From: an uncultured Candidatus Melainabacteria bacterium
GTDB lineage: Bacteria; Cyanobacteriota; Vampirovibrionia; Gastranaerophilales; Gastranaerophilaceae
Reading direction: 5' to 3'
DNA length: 9,523 nt
Assembly: GCA_934754855.1 (NCBI GenBank)
Contig: CAKVJR010000068.1
Location: 1 to 9,523 of the forward strand
The first letter of the stretch is position 1, and each line of letters starts with the position of its first letter. The translations under genes were made by a program, and so were the position numbers. Of the stretch, positions 1 to 6,374 are shown piece by piece. The notes under the pieces are model-generated. The model worked only from the letters and a program-made list of their open reading frames with translations. It did no database searches and had not been told where the DNA came from.

Positions 1-1
1 C

Positions 2-55
2 TTTTACATGCTTAACATTCCCAAAACCATGTCACCATGCATGTTTTACATGCTT
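2..55. repeat. Short direct repeat TTTTACATGCTT (two copies)
   Basis: The 12-base word TTTTACATGCTT occurs at 2-13 and again at 44-55, in a stretch with five CATG tetramers within 50 bases (7-10, 28-31, 36-39, 40-43, 49-52). The right copy overlaps a small inverted repeat at 39-53. Function is unknown; it lies between the MalG-type permease gene and whatever gene is beyond the left edge. Confidence 0.5.
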
Positions 56-58
56 TTT
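39..58 (+). terminator. Possible small hairpin terminator (plus strand)
   Basis: GCATGT (39-44) pairs with ACATGC (48-53) around a three-base loop, followed on the plus strand by five T (54-58). This has the shape of a weak intrinsic terminator for a gene entering from the left edge on the plus strand. The stem is only six pairs, and the gene it would serve is not in the window. Otherwise positions 1-132 contain no gene that I can support. Confidence 0.3.
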
Positions 59-132
59 ATATTCCAAAATTTTTACAATTAAAATTAAAAAAGATTTTTC
101 CGTTACAATCTTAACAATTCAAAAAATTAAAG

Positions 133-975
133 TTAACCTTTAACCGCACCGTCGTTGTGACCTGCGATAAAATATCTTTGCATAGCGAGGAAGAAAATCA
201 CAATCGGAACGACGGAAATAATAGACCCTGCCGCAATATAACGCCAATTTGCACTAAACATGCCCTGTAAATCGTTAATTCCGACAGGCAAAGTATAAAG
301 CGATTTATCCGTCAAAACGATACTCGGCCAAAGAAATTCTCCCCACGAGCCGATGAAAGTAAATACCGCCAAAACAGCACATGTCGGGGCAACGCACGGC
401 AATAAAATTTTCCACCAAATTTGAAAAATATTGCAACCGTCAGCGAAAGCAGCCTCTTCAAGTTCTTTCGGAACCGCCATAAACGCTTGCCGCATAAGGA
501 AAATACCAAACGCATTTACGGCAAAAGGCAAAATTAAACCGACATAACCCGCAAAATGCGACACGGAATCAACCATATTTAATTTCAAAACAATCAAATA
601 AATCGGCAGCATAATCGCCTGAAACGGAACCATAATTGTTGCCAAAATCAAGTAAAAAATCAAATTTTTACCTTTAAAATTCATTCTTGCCAACGGATAA
701 GCGGCAAGAGCGGAAAAAATAACGTTCAAAACGACCGTAAAACCCGCAACAATCAAACTGTTAACAAAATATCCGATAAAATCAATCTGATGCCAAACAC
801 CGACAAAATTTTCAAAAGTCGGAAATTTTGGCATAAATTCGGGCGGATATTGAAAAATGTTTTCGCTCTGACCTTTCAAAGCGGTAGAAACAAGCCACAA
901 AAAAGGAAATATCGACAAAATCGATACCGATATCAAAATTAAATGAGATAAAAAACCTTTCGTATGTTTGTTCAT
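133..975 (-). CDS. Carbohydrate ABC transporter permease, MalG type
   Basis: This is an inner-membrane subunit of a binding-protein-dependent sugar importer (280 aa, normal for the MalG/UgpE/LacG group). It begins with a membrane segment at about residues 8-30, followed by an extracytoplasmic stretch and further hydrophobic helices starting near 68, 105, 142, 195 and 245. The permease EAA loop that docks on the ATPase is clear: E174-A-A, then D179-G180, ending I190-L-L-P193. The C-terminus, with RYFIAG and a final GAVKG, is typical of MalG-type subunits. Its ATG overlaps the stop of the upstream MalF-type gene by one base (TAATG), which implies translational coupling; an AAGGA lies about 14 bases upstream. 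The partner permease is the adjacent gene. The sugar cannot be told from sequence, and neither the binding protein nor the ATPase is in view. Confidence 0.93.
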   Translation of the reverse strand: MNKHTKGFLSHLILISVSILSIFPFLWLVSTALKGQSENIFQYPPEFMPKFPTFENFVGVWHQIDFIGYFVNSLIVAGFTVVLNVIFSALAAYPLARMNFKGKNLIFYLILATIMVPFQAIMLPIYLIVLKLNMVDSVSHFAGYVGLILPFAVNAFGIFLMRQAFMAVPKELEEAAFADGCNIFQIWWKILLPCVAPTCAVLAVFTFIGSWGEFLWPSIVLTDKSLYTLPVGINDLQGMFSANWRYIAAGSIISVVPIVIFFLAMQRYFIAGHNDGAVKG

Positions 976-1847
976 TACGGTTCGTACTTTCCTTTTTCAA
1001 AAACCAAAATATTCAATGCCGAAAAGACCATAACGATTATCAAAAGGACAACCGATGCAGCCGAAGCCATTGACAAATCAAGGTTTTCAAATGCTCGTTC
1101 ATAAATATAATATACAATTGTTTTTGTTGAATCCAATGGACCGCCACGAGTCATGACATAAATTTCAGCAAAAACTTTCAATGCAGAAATCGTCGAAACA
1201 GTTACGACAAGGGCAATTGTCGGCATAAGATACGGGATTGTAACATTCAAATGTTTTTGAATTAACCCCGCACCGTCAACTTCCGCCGCCTCGAGCAAAT
1301 CCTTCGGAGCACCGATTAAAGCGGACAGATAAATCATCATATAATAGCCGATTCCCTTATAAATAGTGACTATTATAACGGACCAAATCGCAACATCGGG
1401 CGATGTCAGCCAATCAATCGGAGCAATTTTGAACAACTCCGCAAAATAATTCAAAATCCCCTGCGTCGCATACAACCACTTAAACGCAATTGCCACAACG
1501 ACAATCGAGATAATTACAGGCAAATAAATTAATATTTTATATAAATTCAAACATCTGATTTTCTGATTAATCAAAATTGCCAAAACCAACGGTACCGTAG
1601 CCAAAATCGGCACCGCTCCGACGACATATAAAAAAGTGTTCCAAATTACCAAATAAAATTCTTTAGACTTTAAAAGAGCAACATAATTATCCAAACCGAC
1701 AAAATCGGGTGCGTATAAATTCGTCGAATAATCACGAAAACTTAACACAACCGTTTCAATAAACGGTATGAAAAAAAACAGTACCAAAATTACTGCCGCA
1801 GGCAAAATAAACAAATAAGGAACATATTTTTTATAATATCCGTACAT
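975..1847 (-). CDS. Sugar ABC transporter permease, MalF type
   Basis: This is the first of two inner-membrane permeases of a carbohydrate ABC importer (290 aa, usual for the MalF/UgpA family without extra N-terminal helices). The N-terminal segment at residues 10-33 with the LFILPA pattern is characteristic. Further membrane helices lie around 70-94, 103-125, 152-175, 208-230 and 262-283. The EAA loop reads E186-A-A-E-V-D-G192 and ends at I204-P205, so contact with an ATPase subunit is expected. The gene is first in its operon and is coupled to the MalG-type gene by TAATG. No Shine-Dalgarno sequence precedes the ATG, but a good promoter places transcription start at that ATG, suggesting a leaderless mRNA. 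It diverges from lptB across about 108 bases. The substrate is unknown. Confidence 0.93.
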   Translation of the reverse strand: MYGYYKKYVPYLFILPAAVILVLFFFIPFIETVVLSFRDYSTNLYAPDFVGLDNYVALLKSKEFYLVIWNTFLYVVGAVPILATVPLVLAILINQKIRCLNLYKILIYLPVIISIVVVAIAFKWLYATQGILNYFAELFKIAPIDWLTSPDVAIWSVIIVTIYKGIGYYMMIYLSALIGAPKDLLEAAEVDGAGLIQKHLNVTIPYLMPTIALVVTVSTISALKVFAEIYVMTRGGPLDSTKTIVYYIYERAFENLDLSMASAASVVLLIIVMVFSALNILVFEKGKYEP

Positions 1848-1853
1848 ATTTTA

Positions 1854-1882
1854 AGTATAAATTAACATCTGTAAATCGGCAA
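1854..1882 (-). promoter_or_regulatory. Promoter of the sugar permease operon, predicted leaderless
   Basis: Read on the minus strand, TTGCCG (1882-1877) and TATACT (1859-1854) are separated by exactly 17 bases, a sigma70-type arrangement with five of six -10 matches and four of six -35 matches. The predicted +1, seven bases past the -10 box, is position 1847, the A of the permease ATG. No purine-rich ribosome binding site occurs in between. Confidence 0.65.
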
Positions 1883-1905
1883 ATTTGTTATGTTTTGAAA
1901 AAAAT

Positions 1906-1934
1906 TTCGCATATCAGACTGTTTTTGATATAAT
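1906..1934 (+). promoter_or_regulatory. Promoter of lptB operon
   Basis: TTCGCA (1906-1911) and a perfect TATAAT (1929-1934) are separated by 17 bases. The predicted start near 1941 gives a leader of about 15 bases that contains the lptB ribosome binding site. It is divergent from the sugar permease promoter; the two sets of boxes do not overlap. Confidence 0.65.
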
Positions 1935-1945
1935 TATTTTAAAGT

Positions 1946-1951
1946 AGGAGG
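1946..1951 (+). promoter_or_regulatory. Strong ribosome binding site of lptB
   Basis: A full AGGAGG lies four bases before the ATG at 1956, the strongest Shine-Dalgarno in the window. It fixes the lptB start and shows that this organism does use Shine-Dalgarno initiation, which makes its absence at two other genes notable. Confidence 0.8.
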
Positions 1952-1955
1952 ATTT

Positions 1956-2681
1956 ATGCAAATTAAGGCAGAAAACCTTGTTAAAATTTATGGCGACAGA
2001 ACGGTCGTTGACCATAACAGTTTTACCGTCAATAAATCAGAAGTTGTTGGACTTTTAGGTCCTAACGGAGCAGGAAAAACAACCACTTTTTATATGGTTG
2101 TCGGACTTGTGAAACCCAATGGCGGCAAGGTTTTTCTCGATGATAAAGACCTTACTGACTTAACAATGGACAAGCGTGCAAAATTGGGAATCGGTTATCT
2201 TCCGCAAGAAGCGTCAATTTTCAGAAAATTAACAGTCGAAGAAAATATCAGACTTGTTCTTCAAATTAACGACAAATTGACACCCGATGAAAAAGAAGAC
2301 AAACTTGAAGTTTTGCTTGATGAATTTGGTATTAAAAAGTTGAGAAACACTGATGCAGTGGCTCTCTCCGGCGGTGAAAGACGTCGTGCGGAACTCGCAA
2401 GAGCATTGGCGGCAAGTCCGGAATTTATCCTCTTGGACGAACCGTTTACAGGGATTGACCCTATCGCAATCGGCGAAATTAAAGACAACATCAGACGTTT
2501 GTCAGAAGAAAAAGGTTTAGGCGTCTTAATTACCGACCACAACCCGAAAGCGACGCTTTCTATCACAGACCGTGCATATATTATTTTTGACGGAAAAATT
2601 AAAATTCAAGGCTCAAGTGCCGAAGTTGCGGAAAACCCCGTCGCTAAGCAATTCTACCTTGGAAAGGATTTCAGTCTGTAA
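1956..2681 (+). CDS. lptB: LPS export ABC transporter ATPase LptB
   Basis: This is the cytoplasmic ATPase that powers extraction of lipopolysaccharide from the inner membrane by the LptB2FG-type complex. At 241 aa it has the family length. All catalytic parts are present: Walker A at G35-T42, Q-loop Q84 in GIGYLPQEASIF (a stretch diagnostic of LptB), signature LSGGE at 137-141 followed by RRR, Walker B at F157-E162 with catalytic E162, and switch histidine H195 within ITDHN. The C-terminus LGKDFSL matches the LptB tail. The start is fixed by AGGAGG four bases upstream. The stop overlaps the start of the LptF/G-family permease gene (TAATG), its expected partner. General branched-chain amino acid ATPases (LivG/LivF) are the nearest lookalikes, but the neighbour and the LptB-specific stretches favour LptB. 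Confidence 0.95.
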   Translation: MQIKAENLVKIYGDRTVVDHNSFTVNKSEVVGLLGPNGAGKTTTFYMVVGLVKPNGGKVFLDDKDLTDLTMDKRAKLGIGYLPQEASIFRKLTVEENIRLVLQINDKLTPDEKEDKLEVLLDEFGIKKLRNTDAVALSGGERRRAELARALAASPEFILLDEPFTGIDPIAIGEIKDNIRRLSEEKGLGVLITDHNPKATLSITDRAYIIFDGKIKIQGSSAEVAENPVAKQFYLGKDFSL

Positions 2682-3799
2682 TGTTTAAAATTAAAATTAT
2701 AGACAGATACATTTTTTCACAGGTTTTTAAGGCTACTTTAGTCTGCATTTTGCTGTTCGGAATTATTTGGATTGCCCCCGAAACCCTCAAAAATACGGTA
2801 GAGAGGGTTATGAACGGTCAATATACCTTGGAATACGGCATAAATGTTATTTTATGCGAAATTCCGAAAATCTTGGCAAATGCACTCTCCGTCGGCGTTT
2901 TCTTAGGAACACTATTCACTTTCGACAAGTTGAGTAAAGATTCCGAAATGACAATTTTGCGGGCATGCGGTGCGTCATTTTACAGAATTATCGCATCATT
3001 ATTGGTTTTCGGAGTTTTAACATCAGGATTGGTCTTTTTCGTTCGTGACCGCTTGATTCCTTTTACAGAATGTACTTACAGCATGAAACACAAGGCGTCA
3101 ACAAAAGTCACACACTTCGTTTTCCCGACAAAAGATAACGAAGATAAAATGGAAAAAATCATCATCGTTCCCGAGTTTGTAAATTATTCAATTAACGATG
3201 TTGTTGTTTTGGATTTTAACCCTGATGTGGAAAAACAAGGCGGCAGCCTTTTGAAAACCATCAGAATGTCTGATTATGTCAGATTTAACGAAAAAGACAA
3301 TTCTTGGAGAATAAACGAAGCCACAGTCTATAAAATTACGTCTGACGGAATTTACCACGAAGTCGGAAAAGAACACAATACGCTTATTTTGGACGGCGAA
3401 AGAGGAAGAAACGCTTACGAGTTGATGAAATCTTCCGTAAAACGTGACAGAGAAATGACAAACGCCGAACTTAAGCGTTACGTTAAACTTTTGAAACAAG
3501 AATCGATGGACGACGAGTATCGTTCGATGTTGCACAAATATTTGAGCCGTCATTCGCAAGTTTTGATGACAATTTTATTCGTCGTATTCGGTGCATTGCT
3601 TGGTTTTTCAAAGCCTCGTGAACAAAGATTGATAGGTTTCACGCTTGCGGTTTTGACAATATTTTTATATTACATAACAATGCCGTTTTTGGATTTAATG
3701 GCTGAAAAAGGAGTAATTCCGCCCGTAATCACGGCATTTATCGCTCCGATTATTTTATTAATTTCAATCAAAGTTCTTAAAAAACATAAAGATTTATAA
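2681..3799 (+). CDS. lptF: LptF/LptG family LPS export permease
   Basis: This is an inner-membrane permease of the YjgP/YjgQ (LptF/LptG) family, 372 aa, which moves lipopolysaccharide from the inner membrane towards the periplasmic Lpt bridge. The layout is as expected: membrane segments at about 15-33, 55-80 and 101-121, a large periplasmic region at about 125-285 (the beta-jellyroll position), then segments at about 293-310, 317-336 and 344-364. The coupling helix that contacts LptB is visible as KDSEMTILRACGAS at 86-99. The ATG overlaps the lptB stop (TAATG); an AAGGA about 12 bases upstream may help. Only one such permease is encoded here, whereas Proteobacteria have an LptF/LptG pair. 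Whether it is LptF or LptG by descent cannot be decided from this window, so the symbol is provisional. Confidence 0.88.
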   Translation: MFKIKIIDRYIFSQVFKATLVCILLFGIIWIAPETLKNTVERVMNGQYTLEYGINVILCEIPKILANALSVGVFLGTLFTFDKLSKDSEMTILRACGASFYRIIASLLVFGVLTSGLVFFVRDRLIPFTECTYSMKHKASTKVTHFVFPTKDNEDKMEKIIIVPEFVNYSINDVVVLDFNPDVEKQGGSLLKTIRMSDYVRFNEKDNSWRINEATVYKITSDGIYHEVGKEHNTLILDGERGRNAYELMKSSVKRDREMTNAELKRYVKLLKQESMDDEYRSMLHKYLSRHSQVLMTILFVVFGALLGFSKPREQRLIGFTLAVLTIFLYYITMPFLDLMAEKGVIPPVITAFIAPIILLISIKVLKKHKDL

Positions 3800-3811
3800 T
3801 AAGGAAAATCA

Positions 3812-4807
3812 ATGAAGAAAAAACTTTTTTTAGTATTCTCAATATTTTTGACTGCGACAATTTCGGTCAATGCAGCCGAACTTGCTATGCACCAAAACAA
3901 AAAAGTTCTTCAAAATGAACAAAAACAATACTCTTCACCCAAAACAGAAAGAGGAAATGCAACAGAGATAAAAAAACAGCATATTCATATTGAACCTGAT
4001 ATTTCCTCTGCTTATGTTGACGGAATTTACACGATAAAAATCAACACATCGAAATTGACGGGCGAATTGAAGCCACATTACGTTGTAAATTTGACGACAA
4101 ACAAAGATGTTATGGAAGAAACAGGGGCAAGATTGGTTATAAATGCAGGCTTTTTTGACCCCAAAAATCATCAAACCACATCTTATTTAACAAAAGACGG
4201 TAAGTTAATTTTAAATCCGAATAATAACAAAAACTTGGTTAACAACAAACATCTTCAACCTTACTTAGAAAAGATTTTCAACAGAAGCGAACTCAGGGTT
4301 TTAAAACATACAGAAAAAGGAAATTTAAAATACGATATTGCATTGCATAACGACCCTGTACCGAACGGATATACGCTTTTACACGCAATTCAGGGCGGTC
4401 CGGGACTTGTACCCGATTTAAGATTAGAAGAAGAATTTTTTGTCTTAACACGACCTGATGGAACGATTGAGCAACGTTCTTCATCGTTATCAAAATACGC
4501 AAGAACGCTCGTCGGAATTAAAAACAACAATGTATATTTTGTGGTTGCAACAAACGAGCACCCGATTTCATTACCTGAAGCATCGGACATTATGAAAGCG
4601 GCAGGTTTTGAAAAAGCAATGGCTTATGACGGCGGCGGCTCGGTATCATTGGATTTTAAGGATAATGATTTGCATATCGTTTCCGAAAATAATGACAAAG
4701 GGAGAAAATTAAAATCATTTTGGATAGTTACGGAGGGCGAAAAGCCTAAAATCGAACACGATTATTTTTTACAGGCACCTGCCACAATGATGAACGAAAA
4801 AAAATAA
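3812..4807 (+). CDS. Exported NAGPA-like phosphodiester glycosidase family protein
   Basis: This protein of 331 aa has a Sec signal peptide (KKK at 2-4, hydrophobic core to about 17, likely cleavage after VNA at 19-21) and so acts in the periplasm or envelope. The mature part starts with a polar linker of about 35 residues. It then shows the phosphodiester glycosidase (NAGPA/DUF2233) pattern: VINAGFFD at 109-116, QGGPGLVPD at 194-202, RTLVGI at 231-236 and DGGGSVSL at 273-280. Family members cleave a sugar-1-phosphodiester, as in the mammalian enzyme that uncovers mannose 6-phosphate; bacterial substrates are mostly unknown. An AAGGA six bases before the ATG sets the start. It follows the LptF/G-family gene by 12 bases, so it is probably co-transcribed with lptB, and a role in envelope glycan or LPS handling is inferred. 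The exact substrate is not known. Confidence 0.88.
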   Translation: MKKKLFLVFSIFLTATISVNAAELAMHQNKKVLQNEQKQYSSPKTERGNATEIKKQHIHIEPDISSAYVDGIYTIKINTSKLTGELKPHYVVNLTTNKDVMEETGARLVINAGFFDPKNHQTTSYLTKDGKLILNPNNNKNLVNNKHLQPYLEKIFNRSELRVLKHTEKGNLKYDIALHNDPVPNGYTLLHAIQGGPGLVPDLRLEEEFFVLTRPDGTIEQRSSSLSKYARTLVGIKNNNVYFVVATNEHPISLPEASDIMKAAGFEKAMAYDGGGSVSLDFKDNDLHIVSENNDKGRKLKSFWIVTEGEKPKIEHDYFLQAPATMMNEKK

Positions 4808-4865
4808 TCAGATGCCCAAAAGCAACGACATTGCCGTAACAAAATTTTATGCCAAACACTTTAAT

Positions 4866-4894
4866 TTTTAATTTTATATTTTTTATATTATAAT
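4866..4894 (+). promoter_or_regulatory. Possible promoter of the organophosphate transporter gene
   Basis: A perfect TATAAT is at 4889-4894, 35 bases ahead of the ATG at 4930; the -35 position (TTTTAA at 4866-4871) is poor. The surrounding bases are nearly all A/T, so chance matches are likely. No terminator is visible after the glycosidase gene, so read-through from the lpt operon is also possible. Confidence 0.4.
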
Positions 4895-4929
4895 TTCGTT
4901 GTTTACAAAAAAGAAAAAGATGGAAAACT

Positions 4930-6306
4930 ATGTTTAAGAAAATCATTGATTATTACGCAGCACCGAAAGATATTCCCGTAACAATGAGTGAAGAAGAGGT
5001 CAAAAAAGCCTATAAAAAGGGTAGAATTGACATATTCTCAACTTGTTTCATCGGTTATACGGTATTTTATTTAACAAGAAAAAACATTTCGGTTGCATTA
5101 CCTGTATTAAGTTCAGATTTAGGTTTCACAAACGTAGAACTCGGTATTTTGGGCAGTGCATTATATTTTTCATACGCAATCGGAAAATTCATAAACGGAA
5201 TGCTCGCAGATAAGGCGGACGCTAACAGATTTATGGTTATTTCGCTTGTAATTTCTGCAATTACGAACATTTTATTTGCACTCAGCCCGTTAGTTTTTGC
5301 TCCTGATGTCCAATTTATGGGACAATCGGCATTGTTGTTGTTAATGTCGTTCTTTTGGGGTGTCAACGGTTGGTTCCAATCAGCGGGATTTCCTATCTGT
5401 GCAAAAGTTTTGACATTCTGGTGGTCAAATAAAGAAAGAGGAACGGTTTGGTCAATTTGGGCAGCATCACACCAATTGGGAACATGCTTGGTATTCTTGC
5501 TCGCAGGTTGGTTAATTCCTCGCTACGGCTGGCAATCAGCGTTTATCGTCCCCGGAATTTTGTGTTTGTTATCCTCAATTTACATTGCAAAATCAATGCA
5601 CGATAAACCGCAAACAATGGGTTTACCTGAAGTTGACGAATATTCGGGCGTAGATAAATCTGTTCAAGAAGCAGAAGAGGAAGACGACAAACTTTCTTAT
5701 TTTGAGATTTTGAAAAAACACATCTTCTTCAACCCGATTATGTGGACATTGGTTCTCTCTTTTATTTTCGTATATATTTTCAGATACGGAACAGAAGATT
5801 GGATTATCAAGTATTTGGTTGACTTCAAAGGCAACTCACTTGCCGTCGCAACACAAAAACAAACCTTCTTACCGTTATTCGGTATTGCGGGTGTGCTTTT
5901 GGCAGGTGTTATGTCCGATAAAATGTTTCAGGGAAGAAGAATGCCCGTCAATATTTTCTTCTGTGTCGGCTTAATCGTTTGCTTGTTCGGATTGATGTAT
6001 AATTCGGGCGATACATTGTTATCGACAATTATCGACTACGTTTGCCTCTCAGGCATCGGCTTGTTCACGGCAGGCCCGTTAATTTTCATCGGCGGACTTT
6101 GTGCGGTTGAATCTTCATCGAAAAAAGTTGCAGCAGCCGCAACAGGATTTTGCGGAATTTTCGGTTACTTGGGTGCAATGATTTCAGGTATCGGAACAGG
6201 CTACTTTATCGACAATTTCGGTTGGCAATCAGCATTGTGGTTCTGGATAATTTCTGCATTCCTTTGCATAATTATCTTGCTCCCCGTTTATAGAAAAGGT
6301 CTGTAA
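4930..6306 (+). CDS. Organophosphate:phosphate antiporter, GlpT/UhpT/UhpC type (MFS)
   Basis: This 458 aa major facilitator with about 12 membrane segments resembles glycerol-3-phosphate and hexose-6-phosphate transporters (OPA family), which exchange the organic phosphate for inorganic phosphate across the inner membrane. The conserved stretch FYLTRKN at 46-52 carries R50, and FRYGTEDW at 284-291 carries R285. These correspond to the two arginines that bind phosphate in GlpT. WWSNKERG and the late FGYLGA motif are also typical. A charged EAEEEDD central loop separates the halves. The start at 4930 has a modest GGA five bases upstream; an earlier ATG at 4920 is out of frame and stops after five codons. 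GlpT, UhpT and UhpC cannot be told apart here, and no glpK, glpD or uhpAB neighbour helps. A strong terminator follows. Confidence 0.9.
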   Translation: MFKKIIDYYAAPKDIPVTMSEEEVKKAYKKGRIDIFSTCFIGYTVFYLTRKNISVALPVLSSDLGFTNVELGILGSALYFSYAIGKFINGMLADKADANRFMVISLVISAITNILFALSPLVFAPDVQFMGQSALLLLMSFFWGVNGWFQSAGFPICAKVLTFWWSNKERGTVWSIWAASHQLGTCLVFLLAGWLIPRYGWQSAFIVPGILCLLSSIYIAKSMHDKPQTMGLPEVDEYSGVDKSVQEAEEEDDKLSYFEILKKHIFFNPIMWTLVLSFIFVYIFRYGTEDWIIKYLVDFKGNSLAVATQKQTFLPLFGIAGVLLAGVMSDKMFQGRRMPVNIFFCVGLIVCLFGLMYNSGDTLLSTIIDYVCLSGIGLFTAGPLIFIGGLCAVESSSKKVAAAATGFCGIFGYLGAMISGIGTGYFIDNFGWQSALWFWIISAFLCIIILLPVYRKGL

Positions 6307-6323
6307 TTATCAATAAACAAACG

Positions 6324-6355
6324 AAAAGCAGAGTGAAAAATCGCTCTGCTTTTTT
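6324..6355. terminator. Bidirectional intrinsic terminator between convergent genes
   Basis: AAAAGCAGAG (6324-6333) pairs perfectly over ten bases with CTCTGCTTTT (6344-6353); a further T-G and G-C pair can close the loop. T runs to 6355 on the plus strand, and the left arm supplies four T on the minus strand. It ends the antiporter gene 17 bases after its stop, and can also end the glycosyltransferase gene converging from the right. Confidence 0.9.
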
Positions 6356-6374
6356 ATTTAAAAATTTTTAAAAA

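Noticed and set aside
121..143. AT-rich hairpin (TTAAAG / CTTTAA) over the MalG-type stop codon with six T on the minus strand
   Set aside because: The stem has one G-C pair in six and overlaps the stop codon; too weak to call a terminator in such AT-rich sequence.
3188..3559. Minus-strand frame of 123 codons inside the LptF/G gene
   Set aside because: No recognisable domain, no ribosome binding site or promoter, and fully inside a well-supported gene on the other strand.
4808..4929. Possible terminator or regulatory RNA between the glycosidase and antiporter genes
   Set aside because: No stable inverted repeat followed by T was found; the A/T runs pair trivially. Only a -10-like TATAAT remains.
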